A DNA stretch of 64,000 bases, from the NCBI RefSeq assembly GCF_008123515.1, contig NZ_VSSR01000021.1:124001-188000 (forward strand). Direction: 5' to 3'. Both the position numbers and the translations under genes were made by a program. This document shows positions 54,759 through 64,000 of this stretch, in pieces. A model generated the notes under the pieces. It did not search any database, was not told where the DNA came from, and saw only the letters and a list, made by a program, of their open reading frames with translations. Every line of letters starts with the position of its first letter. Position 1 is the first letter of the stretch. Origin of the DNA: Bradyrhizobium cytisi (GTDB lineage Bacteria; Pseudomonadota; Alphaproteobacteria; Rhizobiales; Xanthobacteraceae).

Positions 54759-55901
54759 TCAATATGTCCGCGCCTTCTTGCAAGGCGCATAGAACGTGCC
54801 GTTGCCGGCAACGACCCGCTCGAGGCATTGCCGGGGATCGGTGATCTCGCCATCGACCTGAAAATAATAGGCCTGCGGTCCCAGGCTCAGGACGTAATGT
54901 CCCGGCGGAAGCTCTAGCTCTGCATCGCCGGCGTGAAGCTCGTACATTTCGGCTTTCCCCGGAATCGGCGAGATCCGGAACGGATAGGAGAAGTTGCGGA
55001 TCACGCCGACGTCGTCTCCGCCACTTGTCGTCTTGCCTGCAGCGTCGGTCGAAAACTCTTTGACCTTCGCGACAACACGGACCTCGACCCGCTCGGGGAT
55101 CACATTTGCAACGTCCCGGCGGAACACGATGAACTTGACGTGGCCGTTCGGCAGATGCGGCCGATCGGGCTTCTTGAACTCCGGTGAAATCGCAATGCGC
55201 ATGTCCGGCGCCATCACGCCGGTCGCGTTCAACTCAGCCAGCGACTTGTCGTCGATCAACGCATAGGTGCCGTAATCGCTCGGGAGCACGCGCACTGGTG
55301 GAGGCGGGGCGGAGGGGACCATTTCCGGCTTGGCGACCGCGATCGTCGTCTCCGGCCTGGGCGCGACCTGCGCGATCTCCGGCGTCTGCGACGACATCAG
55401 CCGGCGCAGTGCGGCGATCCTGTCTCGATGCGAGACGGTCACGATGACTGCGCCAACGACAACAAGGATTGCCACTGTACGCTTGATCACCGGTAGAAGC
55501 GGGCCCGAGGCCGCAGGCCGCTTGCTGCTGGACGTCCCGATCGCCGAAGGCAAAACGGTCGCATCGCCGGACACCAGAAGAGTCCCTGCTTCGGTCACCC
55601 CAGATGATGTGAGGTGTTGCGACGGCAAGCGCTCCAGCGGTGCCCGTTCGCGCGAAAACTTCTCGACCTCATTGATCGCGACCTCGAGGGCCTGCTTCAT
55701 CTTGTCGACGTTTTTCGCGTCGGCGTAGGTGAACTGTTCCTGGAGCTTGTAGCGGGCGAGATCGTAGACCATCTGCCGCCGGGCTTCGGCGTCGTCTTTC
55801 ACCGTCTCGAGCATGCGCGAAATCACCAGCGCAAATTGCACCTGGTTTGCGGGCAAATCGGCCGGGTCCTGTTGACCGGGAAGCAGCTCTTTCGAACTCA
55901 T
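54759..55901 (-). CDS. Hypothetical single-pass membrane protein
   Basis: 380 residues. I do not recognise a family. Residues about 18-95 are helical and charged (VISRMLETVKDDAEARRQMVYDLARYKLQEQF), then a Ser/Pro linker, one membrane helix at about 141-157 (RTVAILVVVGAVIVTVS), a Pro-rich stretch and a C-terminal region from about 205. That last part is rich in beta strand and holds a pair of cysteines (QCLERVV, APCKKA) near the end. The topology would place the C-terminal domain outside. The helical N-terminus suggests cytoplasmic partner binding. Gene order gives no clue. Confidence 0.75.
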   Translation of the reverse strand: MSSKELLPGQQDPADLPANQVQFALVISRMLETVKDDAEARRQMVYDLARYKLQEQFTYADAKNVDKMKQALEVAINEVEKFSRERAPLERLPSQHLTSSGVTEAGTLLVSGDATVLPSAIGTSSSKRPAASGPLLPVIKRTVAILVVVGAVIVTVSHRDRIAALRRLMSSQTPEIAQVAPRPETTIAVAKPEMVPSAPPPPVRVLPSDYGTYALIDDKSLAELNATGVMAPDMRIAISPEFKKPDRPHLPNGHVKFIVFRRDVANVIPERVEVRVVAKVKEFSTDAAGKTTSGGDDVGVIRNFSYPFRISPIPGKAEMYELHAGDAELELPPGHYVLSLGPQAYYFQVDGEITDPRQCLERVVAGNGTFYAPCKKARTY

Positions 55902-56259
55902 AGCGCTGACGGTCCAATGCCTGTCACGCCAACACCCAATTTTTGCATTCGAAACAGTTGGTTAAACGATGCGGTCGCGTCCGCGCCAGCTTGGTACACG
56001 TCCTGACACAACAAGGAAAGCCTCCGAACGAGCTGCGGCAAGCCGCAGAGACGTCACACTTGCACGGGGTGCAGGCCGGCCGAGGCCGCCTATCGCGCCA
56101 GTAGTTCCCCGGAATGTGCGCTGGCGCCGGATTTGCATAGCTGTCGCAAAGCTGCTGGGGGAACGGGTCGCCACATTTCCACGCCTGCCGCCGTTGCGCG
56201 GGTGGGCGGGCGGCCTTGTCTGTCCCTTGCGGCGCCGATTTGATCCGCAGGAAGACGAT
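55902..56259. other. Intergenic stretch without a recognisable gene
   Basis: 358 bases between two divergent genes. The only structure seen is a tight palindrome CTGCGGCAAGCCGCAG at 56033-56048. A long open frame crosses it in the plus direction but codes for nothing recognisable, so it presumably holds the promoters of the flanking genes. Confidence 0.5.
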
Positions 56260-56616
56260 ATGAGACTTGCAAGATTGTGTGCGGCGACGTTGCTGGGGCT
56301 AATGACGCTGCTGGCGACATCGGCGCTCGCGCGCGACGATGGACGCTACGCCAACTCGCCGCTCAAACCCTGGTTCGAGAGTCTGCGCAGCGAATACGGC
56401 CAGTGCTGCTCGGATGCCGACGGCTATATCGTCGCCGATGTCGACTGGGAGTCCGATAAGGGACACTACCGCGTGCTTCTCGACGACGAATGGATCGTCG
56501 TGCCCGATGGCGCGGTGATCACCGAGCCGAACAAGATCGGCCGTACCATGGTGTGGAAGCACTATATCGACGGCCACCCGCGCGTGCGGTGCTTCATGCC
56601 GGGCAGCATGACGTGA
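56260..56616 (+). CDS. Small exported protein of unknown function
   Basis: 118 residues from the ATG at 56260, preceded by AGGAAG. Signal peptide of about 25 residues (MRLARLCAATLLGLMTLLATSALA). The mature part, DDGRYANSPLKPWFESLRSEYGQCCSDADGYIVADVDWES, ends with HPRVRCFMPGSMT. It contains a CC pair and a third Cys near the end, so disulfides are possible. The pattern recurs in exported proteins of rhizobia and relatives; I know of no function. It converges with garD across 167 bases. Confidence 0.8.
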   Translation: MRLARLCAATLLGLMTLLATSALARDDGRYANSPLKPWFESLRSEYGQCCSDADGYIVADVDWESDKGHYRVLLDDEWIVVPDGAVITEPNKIGRTMVWKHYIDGHPRVRCFMPGSMT

Positions 56617-56783
56617 GAGGTGCGCGGCATTGCGGGCGACGCGTCGCGTCGAACCCGGAATGAAAGAATGAGGCGCAACGCGACGCCGATCGTGCCTCAT
56701 GCCAGCTTGGACTCTCGCACCACTGCATCCGCGCGGCGGCCTCTTTGTCTTGCTCTTCGTCTTGCGGTCGCCGTCGCAGGCGC

Positions 56784-58325
56784 TCAGGTCACTGGTGCCG
56801 GATTAAACAGCGTGAGGTCGTTGTGGATGCCCCAGCGATCCGACCACGGCTTGGTGCGGCCGCTCGCAACATCGAGGATCAGGTGGAACAGGTCCCAGCC
56901 GGTTTCCTCGATAGTCTTCTCGCCGGTGGCGATTCCGCCCGCGTCGAAATCGATCAGGTCCTTCCAGCGCCGCGCCAGCTCGCTGCGGGTCGCGACCTTG
57001 ATCACGGGCGCAGCCGCGAGGCCGTAGGGCGTGCCGCGGCCGGTGGTGAATACCTGCAAGGTCATGCCGGAGGCAAGCTGGAGCGTGCCGCAGATGAAGT
57101 CGGAAGCCGGCGTCGCCGCAAACAGCATGCCCTTCTGCGTCGCCTTCTGGCCGGGCGACAACACGCCGGTGATGGCGCTCGAGCCGGACTTGACGATCGA
57201 GCCGAGAGATTTCTCGACGATGTTGGCGAGACCGCCCTTCTTGTTGCCGGGCGTGGTGTTGGCGCTGCGATCGGCACCGCCGCGCGCCAGATAAGAGTCG
57301 TACCAGGCCATCTCGCGCACCAGCGCGCGGCCGACGTCCTCGTTGATGGCGCGGCGGGTGAGGAGCTGGATGGCGTCGCGCACCTCGGTGACTTCGGAGA
57401 ACATCACTGTGGCGCCGGCGCGCACCAGAAGGTCGGCGGCGAAGCCGAGGGCGGGGTTCGCGGTGACGCCGGAGAAGGCATCGCTGCCGCCGCATTGCAG
57501 GCCGATCACCAGATCGGCAGCCGGGCAGGTCTCGCGGGTGCGCTTGTTGAGGATTTTCAGGCGGGCCTCCGCCTGGGTCATGATCGCGTCGACGATCGCG
57601 CCAAAGCCGTCAAAGGCTTCGTCCTGCATGCGCACGATGGCGTCGCTGACGCCTTCGGGCACCAGCCGCTCGGGCGCGAGCTTCTCGCAGCCGAGACTGA
57701 TGACCAGGATCTCGCCGCCGAAATTCGGATTGAGCGCGAGATTTTGTAGCGTGCGGATCGGCACGACCGCGTCGGGGGCATTGATGGCAACGCCGCAGCC
57801 ATAGGCGTGCGTCAGTGGCACGACGTCATCGACATTCGGATATTTCGGTAGCAGCTCAGTGCGGATGCGCTTCACCGCATATTCCATCGTGCCCTTGACG
57901 CATTGCACGGAGGAGGAAATGCCGAGGATGTTCTTGGTGCCGACCGAGCCGTCGGAATTGCGAAAGCCTTCGAATGTAAAACCTTCGAGCGGCGGCAGCG
58001 GCGCAGGCACGGCGGTGGAGATTTCGAGCTTGTCCAGCGCTGGCGCCTCCGGCATGCGGATGCGCGCCTCGTCCACCCACTCGCCGGCCAGGATCGGCGA
58101 GAGCGCGTAGCCGATCACCTCGCCATAGCGGATGATCGGCTGGTCTTGCGCGATGTCGACCAGAGCCGTCTTGTGCCCTTGCGGCACGAAGGCGCGCAGC
58201 GTCAATCCGCAGGCAAAACGGGAGCCGGCGGGAAGCCCGAAATCATTCACCACGATCGCGACATTGTCGCGCGCGTTGAGCTTGATGTAGCGGGGCTGTT
58301 CTTTCGCTGCGACGTCCTGGTCCAT
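56784..58325 (-). CDS. garD: Galactarate dehydratase GarD (UxaA family)
   Basis: 513 residues, the normal length. N-terminal SAF domain (about 12-90: [14 protein letters not shown]), then the galactarate dehydratase/altronate hydrolase core. Core signatures are [60 protein letters not shown] and [21 protein letters not shown]. It dehydrates galactarate to 5-keto-4-deoxyglucarate. The gene is the last in the minus-strand aldarate cluster. It is separated from the semialdehyde dehydrogenase by 114 bases that contain an inverted repeat, whereas the other genes are about 20 bases apart. Confidence 0.92.
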   Translation of the reverse strand: MDQDVAAKEQPRYIKLNARDNVAIVVNDFGLPAGSRFACGLTLRAFVPQGHKTALVDIAQDQPIIRYGEVIGYALSPILAGEWVDEARIRMPEAPALDKLEISTAVPAPLPPLEGFTFEGFRNSDGSVGTKNILGISSSVQCVKGTMEYAVKRIRTELLPKYPNVDDVVPLTHAYGCGVAINAPDAVVPIRTLQNLALNPNFGGEILVISLGCEKLAPERLVPEGVSDAIVRMQDEAFDGFGAIVDAIMTQAEARLKILNKRTRETCPAADLVIGLQCGGSDAFSGVTANPALGFAADLLVRAGATVMFSEVTEVRDAIQLLTRRAINEDVGRALVREMAWYDSYLARGGADRSANTTPGNKKGGLANIVEKSLGSIVKSGSSAITGVLSPGQKATQKGMLFAATPASDFICGTLQLASGMTLQVFTTGRGTPYGLAAAPVIKVATRSELARRWKDLIDFDAGGIATGEKTIEETGWDLFHLILDVASGRTKPWSDRWGIHNDLTLFNPAPVT

Positions 58326-58342
58326 GCGGACTCCGGGGATTT

Positions 58343-58418
58343 GTAGGGTGGGTTAGCGCAGCGTAACCCACCAATGTCTCTGTCTGCAGGTGGGTTACGC
58401 TGCGCTAACCCACCCTAC
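58343..58418. repeat. Perfect inverted repeat inside the aldarate operon
   Basis: Arms 58343-58372 and 58389-58418 are perfectly complementary over 30 bases (GTAGGGTGGGTTAGCGCAGC at the outer left) with a 16-base loop. This type, ending in TAGGGTGGG, is a widespread dispersed repeat in many bacteria. It sits between garD and the dehydrogenase gene and would form a very stable hairpin in the transcript. Confidence 0.85.
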
Positions 58419-58439
58419 GATGTCTACGATATCAACCTA

Positions 58440-59888
58440 TCAGCCCGGATAGGTATAGGCGGTCTTCACCGTGGTGTAGAACTCGCGCGCATAGGAGCCC
58501 TGCTCGCGGGCGCCGTAGCTCGAGCCCTTCCGGCCGCCGAACGGCACGTGATAATCGACGCCGGCGGTCGGCAGGTTGACCATCACCATGCCGGACTCGC
58601 TGTTGCGCTTGTAGTGCGAGGCGTATTTCAGGCTGGTGGTGCAGATGCCGGAGGCGAGGCCGAATTCCGTGTCATTGGAGATCGCCAGCGCTTCCTCGTA
58701 GTTCTTGGCGCGGATGACGGTCGCGACCGGGCCAAAAATCTCCTCACGCGCGATGCGCATGTTGTTGTTGGCTTCCGTGAACAGCGCTGGCTGGAGGTAG
58801 TGGCCGGGCGTCTCGCGCGTGAGCAGTTCGCCGCCCCAGGCGAGTTTCGCGCCCTCTTCCTGGCCGATCTTGATGTAGCGCAGGTCCTGGTCGAGCTGGC
58901 TCTGATCGACCACGGGGCCGATATGAACGCCCGCCTTGAGTGCGTCGTCCACCGACAGGCCCTTCAGGCGCTCGGCCATCGCCGCGACGAAGCGGTCATG
59001 GATGCCTTCGGTGACGATCAGGCGGGAAGACGCCGTGCAGCGCTGGCCGGTCGAGAAATAGGCCCCGTTGACGGCGACCTCGACGGCGGTCTTGAGGTCC
59101 GCGTCGTCGAGCACGACCAGCGGATTCTTGCCGCCCATCTCGAGCTGGAACTTCTTCATCGGGTTCGACAGCACGCAGGCCTGCGCGATCTTGCGGCCGG
59201 TCTGCACCGAGCCGGTGAAGGAGATCGCGGCGACATCCGGATGGTCGAGCAAGGTCTGGCCGACCACCGAGCCGGAGCCGACCACGAGGTTGAAGACGCC
59301 TGCCGGGATGCCGGAGCGGGCGATGATCTCGGACAATGCATGCCCGGAGCCCGGCACCAGCTCGGCCGGCTTGAACACCACCGTGTTGCCGTAGCAGAGC
59401 GCGGGCGCGATCTTCCAGGCCGGGATCGCGATCGGGAAATTCCAGGGCGTGATCATGCCGATGACGCCCACCGGCTCGCGGGTGAGCTCGACGTCGAGAC
59501 CGGGGCGGACAGAGGCGCCTTTCTCACCGATCAGGCGAAGCGCTTCACCTGCGAAGAACGCGAAGATCTGGCCGGCACGCGCGACCTCGCCGATGCCCTC
59601 GGGGAGCGTCTTGCCTTCCTCGCGGGCAAGCAGGCGGCCGAGCTCTTCCTTGCGGGCGAGGATTTCGAGAGAAATCTTGTTCAGCGCGTCATAGCGCACC
59701 TGCGGCGTCGACTGGGCCCAGGCGGGGAAGGCGGCTTTCGCGGCCGCGATTGCCTTCTCGGTCTGCGCCTTGTCGGCCTTGGCGTATTCGCCGACCAGAT
59801 CGTTGGTGTTGGAGGGGTTGATGTTCTTGGTGACGCCGGAGCCGTCGACCCATTCGCCGCCGATGAAGTTTTTCAGGATCGCTGTCAT
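58440..59888 (-). CDS. Alpha-ketoglutaric semialdehyde dehydrogenase (aldehyde dehydrogenase family)
   Basis: 482 residues. Complete ALDH: NAD site ITPWNFPIAIPAWKIAPAL, FTGSVQTGRKIA, catalytic Glu in QLEMGGKNPLVV, catalytic Cys in YFSTGQRCTASSR and IFGPVATVI near the end. It oxidises 2,5-dioxopentanoate (alpha-ketoglutaric semialdehyde) to 2-oxoglutarate, the last step after KdgD. The pathway assignment rests on position between gudD and garD; as a family member alone it could take other aldehydes. The stop-to-start gap to gudD is 21 bases. Confidence 0.87.
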   Translation of the reverse strand: MTAILKNFIGGEWVDGSGVTKNINPSNTNDLVGEYAKADKAQTEKAIAAAKAAFPAWAQSTPQVRYDALNKISLEILARKEELGRLLAREEGKTLPEGIGEVARAGQIFAFFAGEALRLIGEKGASVRPGLDVELTREPVGVIGMITPWNFPIAIPAWKIAPALCYGNTVVFKPAELVPGSGHALSEIIARSGIPAGVFNLVVGSGSVVGQTLLDHPDVAAISFTGSVQTGRKIAQACVLSNPMKKFQLEMGGKNPLVVLDDADLKTAVEVAVNGAYFSTGQRCTASSRLIVTEGIHDRFVAAMAERLKGLSVDDALKAGVHIGPVVDQSQLDQDLRYIKIGQEEGAKLAWGGELLTRETPGHYLQPALFTEANNNMRIAREEIFGPVATVIRAKNYEEALAISNDTEFGLASGICTTSLKYASHYKRNSESGMVMVNLPTAGVDYHVPFGGRKGSSYGAREQGSYAREFYTTVKTAYTYPG

Positions 59889-59909
59889 CTTTTTCCTCCA
59901 GGGAAGTTC

Positions 59910-61268
59910 TTAACGCATGAGGCAGGGACGCTTGTCGTCAAAGGTCCAGCCGGGGATCAGGTCCTGCATGGCAGTAGCGTCATCGCGGGCTCCGAGTCCA
60001 TGCTGCTTGTAGAGCTCATGCGCGGCCTCGATGGCCGCACGGTCGATCTCGATGCCGAGGCCCGGACGATCCGGGACCGCGATCCTGCCGCCCTTGATTT
60101 GGAGCGGCTCTTTCGTCAGCGCCTGGCCGTCCTGCCAGATCCAGTGGGTGTCGATCGCGGTGACCTTGCCGGGGGCCGCGGCGCCGACATGGGTGAACAT
60201 GGCGAGCGAAATGTCAAAATGGTTGTTCGAGTGCGAGCCCCAGGTCAGGCCGTTGTCACGGCAAGTCTGGGCGACGCGCACGGAGCCTTGCATGGTCCAG
60301 AAATGGGGATCGGCCAGCGGAATGTCCACTGCACCCAGGCGCAGTGCGTGGCTGAGCTGGCGCCAGTCGGTGGCGATCATGTTGGTTGCGGTCGGCAGGC
60401 CCGTGGCGCGGCGGAACTCGGCCATGATCTCGCGGCCGGAGAAGCCGGCCTCGGCGCCGCAGGGATCCTCGGCATAGGCGAGGATGCCGTGCATGTTCTT
60501 GCAGAGGCTGATGGCCTCGTCGAGCGACCAGGCGCCGTTCGGATCGAGCGTGACGCGGGCGTTGGGAAAGCGCTTTGCGATGGCCGTGACGGCCTCGATC
60601 TCCTGCTCGCCGCGGAGCACGCCTCCCTTGAGCTTGAAGTCGGCGAAGCCGTAATGGTCCTGGGTTGCTTCCGCCAGGCGCACCACCGTCTCCGGCGTCA
60701 TCGCCTCCTGATGGCGCAGGTTGAACCAGTCGGGTTTGCCGGTTTCGCCCTTGACGTAATCGAGCCTGGATTTGCTGATGTCGCCGACGAAGAAGAGATA
60801 GCCGAGCGTCTCGACGCTCTTGCGCTGCTGACCTTCGCCGAGCAGCGCCGCGACGGGAAGATTGAGGTGCTGGCCGAGCAGGTCGAGCAGGGCGGATTCA
60901 ATCGCGGTAACAGCGTGAATCATCACGCGAAGGTCAAACGTCTGCTTGCCGCGGCCACCGGCGTCGCGGTCGGCGAAGGCCGTGCGGACGTCCGCGAGGA
61001 TGTTGTTCAGCGCGCCGACGGTCTTGCCGATCACGAGATCGCGGGCGTCCTGGAGCGTCTGCCAGATCTTTTGCCCGCCCGGCACCTCGCCGACGCCGGT
61101 GTGACCGGCATTGTCGGTGAGGATGACGATGTTGCGGGTGAAGAACGGCGCATGCGCGCCGCTCAGGTTGAGGAGCATGCTGTCGCGGCCCGCGACCGGG
61201 ATCACCTGCATCGTTGTGACGACCGGTGCGCCGGCGACTGGCGCGCAGGAGATATCAGTCTGGGCCAT
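59910..61268 (-). CDS. gudD: Glucarate dehydratase GudD
   Basis: 452 residues, enolase superfamily, glucarate dehydratase subgroup. The catalytic Lys is in DFKLKGGV, metal-binding Asp in [14 protein letters not shown], Glu in [16 protein letters not shown] and Asn/Asp in [10 protein letters not shown]. The catalytic His is in [12 protein letters not shown]. It dehydrates D-glucarate (and L-idarate) to 5-keto-4-deoxyglucarate. Start ATG at 61268. The gene is 23 bases after kdgD on the same strand. Confidence 0.94.
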   Translation of the reverse strand: MAQTDISCAPVAGAPVVTTMQVIPVAGRDSMLLNLSGAHAPFFTRNIVILTDNAGHTGVGEVPGGQKIWQTLQDARDLVIGKTVGALNNILADVRTAFADRDAGGRGKQTFDLRVMIHAVTAIESALLDLLGQHLNLPVAALLGEGQQRKSVETLGYLFFVGDISKSRLDYVKGETGKPDWFNLRHQEAMTPETVVRLAEATQDHYGFADFKLKGGVLRGEQEIEAVTAIAKRFPNARVTLDPNGAWSLDEAISLCKNMHGILAYAEDPCGAEAGFSGREIMAEFRRATGLPTATNMIATDWRQLSHALRLGAVDIPLADPHFWTMQGSVRVAQTCRDNGLTWGSHSNNHFDISLAMFTHVGAAAPGKVTAIDTHWIWQDGQALTKEPLQIKGGRIAVPDRPGLGIEIDRAAIEAAHELYKQHGLGARDDATAMQDLIPGWTFDDKRPCLMR

Positions 61269-61291
61269 CGCACGCTCCTCCCTGTCGTTTG

Positions 61292-62236
61292 TTATTCTGC
61301 AGCCTGTTGTGACGATCGAATGGCGGGCAGATTTTTGACCAGCGCGGTCAGTTCCGCAATCTCCTGCTCGGAGAGATCGGTCAGCGGCGGACGGACCGGG
61401 CCGGAATCGCGGCCGATGACCTTCATGCCGGCCTTGATGATCGACACCGCATAGCCCTTCTTGCGGTTGCGGATCGCGATCAGCGGCAGGATGAAATCCT
61501 TCAGGCCGGCGTGGATTGTCGCATGGTCGCGCTTGCGTACCGCGGCGTAGAAGTTGGTGGCGAACTCCGGAACGAAGTTGAACACGGCCGACGAGTAGGT
61601 CGTCACGCCCATGTCGAGATAGGGCAGCGCAAACGTCTCGGCGGTCGGCAGGCCGCCGACATAGGTCAGGCGATCGCCGAGCTTGGTGTAGACGCGGGTC
61701 ATCAGCTCGATATCGCCGATGCCGTCCTTGTAGCCGACGAGGTTCGGGCAGCGCTCAGCGAGGCGGGCGACCGTGTCGGGCTGGAGGATGGCGTTGTCGC
61801 GGTTATAGACGATGACGCCGATCTTCACGGCGGCGCAGACGGCCTCGACGTGGGCGGCAAGGCCTTCCTGCTCGGAATGGGTGAGGTAGGGCGGCAGCAG
61901 CAACAGGCCGTCAGCGCCGGCCTTCTCGGCGCCGATCGCGATCTCGCGGGCGATTGCGGTGCCATAGCCGGTGCCGGCGAGCACGGGCACGCGGCCCTTG
62001 GTCTCCTCGACGGCGACCCTGACCACCTCAGGGACTTCGGTCGGGGTCAGCGAGAAGAACTCTCCGGTGCCGCCGGCGGCGAATAGACCTGCGACATCAT
62101 AGCCGCACAGCCAGTCCATGTTGGCGCGATAGGTGGTCTCGTCGAAGGAATAGTCAGCCTTGAACGGCGTGACGGGGAAGGACAGGAGGCCGGATCCGAT
62201 CTTCTCGGCCATTTCCTGCGGGGTCATCTTGCTCAT
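61292..62236 (-). CDS. kdgD: 5-dehydro-4-deoxyglucarate dehydratase KdgD
   Basis: 314 residues from the ATG at 62236; an in-frame ATG at 62278 adds an unrelated stretch. DapA/class I aldolase family. Evidence: [32 protein letters not shown] (phosphate/carboxylate loop), [14 protein letters not shown] and the Schiff-base Lys in [12 protein letters not shown]. It converts 5-keto-4-deoxyglucarate to alpha-ketoglutaric semialdehyde, releasing CO2 and water. First structural gene after the LysR gene; a dyad lies just upstream (62355-62369). Confidence 0.94.
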   Translation of the reverse strand: MSKMTPQEMAEKIGSGLLSFPVTPFKADYSFDETTYRANMDWLCGYDVAGLFAAGGTGEFFSLTPTEVPEVVRVAVEETKGRVPVLAGTGYGTAIAREIAIGAEKAGADGLLLLPPYLTHSEQEGLAAHVEAVCAAVKIGVIVYNRDNAILQPDTVARLAERCPNLVGYKDGIGDIELMTRVYTKLGDRLTYVGGLPTAETFALPYLDMGVTTYSSAVFNFVPEFATNFYAAVRKRDHATIHAGLKDFILPLIAIRNRKKGYAVSIIKAGMKVIGRDSGPVRPPLTDLSEQEIAELTALVKNLPAIRSSQQAAE

Positions 62237-62354
62237 GGGCGCTGCTCCCTGTTTCTCGTGTTGTGGCGGCCGCAACAAGGCCGCGCGTCCATGCGCCGCT
62301 GTTTAGGAGACCGTTCGATGCGCGTCCAAGCCAAAGCCTATATCGACCGATGCG

Positions 62355-62369
62355 GATTGAGCATCAATC
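62355..62369. promoter_or_regulatory. Perfect dyad, candidate operator of the aldarate operon
   Basis: GATTGA (62355-62360), three bases, TCAATC (62364-62369). It contains a LysR-type T-N11-A pattern. A second weaker dyad, ATCGACCGAT, lies at 62342-62351. Both are in the 127-base gap before kdgD, the first overlapping the stop codon of the LysR gene. Confidence 0.45.
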
Positions 62370-63269
62370 TTCCATCACCTCGGCCGAGGACAATTCGCTG
62401 GCGATCTTGACCAGCGCGGACAGCAGCGGATTCTCGTCGTCGCGGCGCCAGACCATGAAGAGCTCGACCGGAACGCGGTTGCGCAGCTTCAGCGGCCGCA
62501 GCCGAACGTCGGAGATTTTCAGGCCGGCGGCCGCGGCCGGCACGATGGCGAGGCCAAGGCCGGCGCGCACCATCGCGAGGATCGAGTGGATCTGGCTCAG
62601 ATGCTGGACATAGCGTGGCAGGATGTCGGCGCGGGTGAACAGCGCGACCAGGAGATCGTGGAAGTAGCGGCTCTCATAGGGCGAATACATCACGAAGGGC
62701 TGGCCGTCGAAGTCCTTGATGGTGATGCTGTCGGCATTCGCCAGCGGATGCTTCTTCGGGATCGCGGCGAGCAGCGGCTCGGCGACGACGCGGCGGCTGG
62801 CAAGCTCGGGTCGCGCGATCGGCGGGCGCAGCAGGCCGGCATCGATCTGGCCCGAGGTCAGCGCCTCGAACTGGTCGCCTGAGACCATCTCCTTCAGCGA
62901 AAAATCGACCTCCGGCAGCTTGGCGCGGCAGGCCGCGACCAACTCGGGCAGGAAGCCGTAGGCGGCCGCGGCCGTAAAGCCGATCTTCAGCGAGCCGATT
63001 TTGCCGAGCGCGATGCGGCGGGCGACCTGCGAGGCGCTTTCCGCGAGCTTCAGGATGCGGCGGGCCTCGGGCAGAAAGCTGCGCCCCGCCGGCGTCAGGC
63101 GCACCGAACGGCTGGTGCGCTCCAGCAGCGGCGCGTCGATGATGTGCTCCAGCACCTGGATCTGCCGCGATAGCGGCGGCTGGGTCATGTTCAGCCGCGC
63201 CGCGGCACGGCCAAAGTGCAGTTCTTCGGCCACCGTGACGAAACAGCGGAGCTGGTTGAGGTCGAACAT
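62364..63269 (-). CDS. LysR family transcriptional regulator
   Basis: 301 residues from the ATG at 63269. N-terminal winged helix-turn-helix (about 1-62): LNQLRCFVTVAEELHFGRAAARLNMTQPPLSRQIQVLE, the usual LysR signature. The co-inducer domain (about 90-295) includes LKIGFTAAAAYGFLPELV and GLGLAIVPAAAAGL. It lies between the transporter and kdgD on the same strand as the pathway genes, so it probably controls them, with glucarate or a product as co-inducer; that is inference. Gap to the transporter gene is 126 bases with a terminator-type hairpin, so it likely has its own promoter. Confidence 0.9.
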   Translation of the reverse strand: MFDLNQLRCFVTVAEELHFGRAAARLNMTQPPLSRQIQVLEHIIDAPLLERTSRSVRLTPAGRSFLPEARRILKLAESASQVARRIALGKIGSLKIGFTAAAAYGFLPELVAACRAKLPEVDFSLKEMVSGDQFEALTSGQIDAGLLRPPIARPELASRRVVAEPLLAAIPKKHPLANADSITIKDFDGQPFVMYSPYESRYFHDLLVALFTRADILPRYVQHLSQIHSILAMVRAGLGLAIVPAAAAGLKISDVRLRPLKLRNRVPVELFMVWRRDDENPLLSALVKIASELSSAEVMED

Positions 63270-63327
63270 CGATACATGCCTTAGATGAATAAGGCGTTTC
63301 CCCGGCACTTCTAGCATCGATCATCCC

Positions 63328-63361
63328 CAAAACAAAGACGGCGGCCTTGTGAGCCGCCGTT
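63328..63361 (-). terminator. Intrinsic terminator after the MFS gene
   Basis: ACGGCGGC and its perfect complement (63338-63345 and 63353-63360), with the plus-strand A-rich run 63328-63336 giving TTTGTTTT on the minus strand. It ends the transporter transcript before the LysR gene. Confidence 0.75.
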
Positions 63362-63395
63362 GAGTTGCCTGTCCCGCTCCGATCACTCGGAGCGC

Positions 63396-64000
63396 TCAGG
63401 AGGAACGTTTGAGCACCACCCGCTCGATCTTGCCGACCACCACGAGATAGGCGACCGCGGCCACCAGCGCGTTGATGCCGACGAACACCAAGGCACCGTT
63501 GAAGGAGCCGGTCGCGGCCACGATGTAGCCGATCACGATGGGCGTGGTGATCGAGGAGAGATTGCCGAAGGAGTTGAACAGGCCGCCGGAGACGCCGCCG
63601 GCCTCCTTGGGGGAGGTGTCGGAGACGACCGCCCAGCCGAGCGCGCCGATGCCCTTGCCGAAGAAAGCGAGCGCCATGAAGCCGACCACCAGCGCCTGGC
63701 CGTCGACATAGTTGCAGGCGATGATTGACATCGACAGCAGCATGCCGCCGACGATCGGGATCTTGCGCGCCATGGTCAGCGATCCGGTCTTGCGCAGGAT
63801 GGCGTCGGAGATGACGCCGCCGAGTACGCCGCCGATGAAGCCGCACAGCGCGGGCAGCGTCGCGACGAAGCCGGCTTGCAGGATCGACAGGCCGCGCTCC
63901 TTGACCAAGTACACCGGGAACCAGGTCAGGAAGAAATAGGTCAGCGTGTTGATGCAGTACTGGCCGAGATAGACGCCGAGCATCATACGGTTGGAGAGCA
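63396..64000 (-). CDS. MFS transporter, probable glucarate/galactarate permease (5' end outside window)
   Basis: Partial: about 200 C-terminal residues are visible, from LSNRMMLGVYLGQYCINTLTYFFLTWFPVYLV through six hydrophobic segments to the stop at 63396. The YFFLTWFPVYLVKERGLSILQAGF element, GFIGGVLGGVISD and SDTSPKEAGGVSGGLFNSFGN are typical of the anion:cation symporter group (GudP, GarP, DgoT, ExuT). The position at the head of the glucarate/galactarate cluster supports aldarate uptake. The start is beyond the right edge. Confidence 0.88.
   Translation of the reverse strand, partial: LSNRMMLGVYLGQYCINTLTYFFLTWFPVYLVKERGLSILQAGFVATLPALCGFIGGVLGGVISDAILRKTGSLTMARKIPIVGGMLLSMSIIACNYVDGQALVVGFMALAFFGKGIGALGWAVVSDTSPKEAGGVSGGLFNSFGNLSSITTPIVIGYIVAATGSFNGALVFVGINALVAAVAYLVVVGKIERVVLKRSS

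Noticed and set aside
58374..61454. 1026-codon plus-strand frame across the aldarate genes
   Set aside because: Antisense shadow of the dehydrogenase and gudD, both certain genes.

Overview
The window reads as chromosome of a Bradyrhizobium-like alphaproteobacterium (order Hyphomicrobiales/Rhizobiales). The basis is high GC with strongly GC-biased third codon positions, an LpcC-type LPS core mannosyltransferase, a very large apolipoprotein-like polar growth protein of the kind known from Rhizobiales, a TTAA-N7-TTAA CtrA-type box, and several long dispersed inverted repeats of a style common in Bradyrhizobium. The species assignment is inference. I saw no rRNA, tRNA, CRISPR array, phage or insertion sequence.

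Region 1 (1-23.7 kb) is a cell-envelope polysaccharide block. It holds a truncated exporter-type ABC transporter, galE, a core mannosyltransferase, the ADP-heptose genes (gmhB, waaF, hldD, hldE; gmhA is not here), an O-antigen ligase, a membrane-bound nucleotide-sugar dehydratase/epimerase, a GT2 glycosyltransferase, a YbhN-like membrane protein, a UDP-glucuronate-type epimerase and manC. A Gfo/Idh oxidoreductase plus DegT aminotransferase pair follows, which could make a 3-amino sugar nucleotide for lipid A, then the lipid II flippase murJ. A short leader-like unit with a strong terminator precedes a DUF1127 gene. The block closes with a GtrB-like glycosyltransferase, a methyltransferase and a GT-C-like membrane protein.

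Region 2 (23.9-38.5 kb) is mixed metabolism and signalling: a form II CoxL-like molybdenum hydroxylase large subunit without its partner subunits, a cytochrome c', a Cys/Met-metabolism PLP enzyme, a CHRD protein, a diheme cytochrome c, and a stand-alone Lrp ligand-binding domain. A hybrid histidine kinase here has an N-terminus that matches the ethylene-binding domain of ETR1/SynEtr1 at every ligand residue I could compare. Then come thiD, a metallophosphoesterase-glycosyltransferase pair resembling the PlcP/Agt phosphate-starvation lipid-remodelling pair with a candidate Pho box, a threonine dehydratase-like enzyme and a caspase-like protein.

Region 3 (38.6-56.6 kb) contains a repetitive Ala/Glu-rich protein, a frameshifted MFS transporter, a dipeptide epimerase family gene (dgcA-like), an Mla-type lipid ABC transporter operon, the 1900-residue GPR-like polar protein divergent from an Hpt protein with a CtrA-type box between them, a ferredoxin, a thioesterase, a ferredoxin-NADP reductase and several small exported or hypothetical proteins.

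Region 4 (56.8-64 kb) is a glucarate/galactarate catabolic cluster on the minus strand: MFS transporter (cut by the window edge), LysR regulator, kdgD, gudD, alpha-ketoglutaric semialdehyde dehydrogenase and garD. Together they take both aldarates through 5-keto-4-deoxyglucarate to 2-oxoglutarate. A perfect dyad just upstream of kdgD is a candidate operator, and a 30-bp-stem inverted repeat sits between the last two genes.
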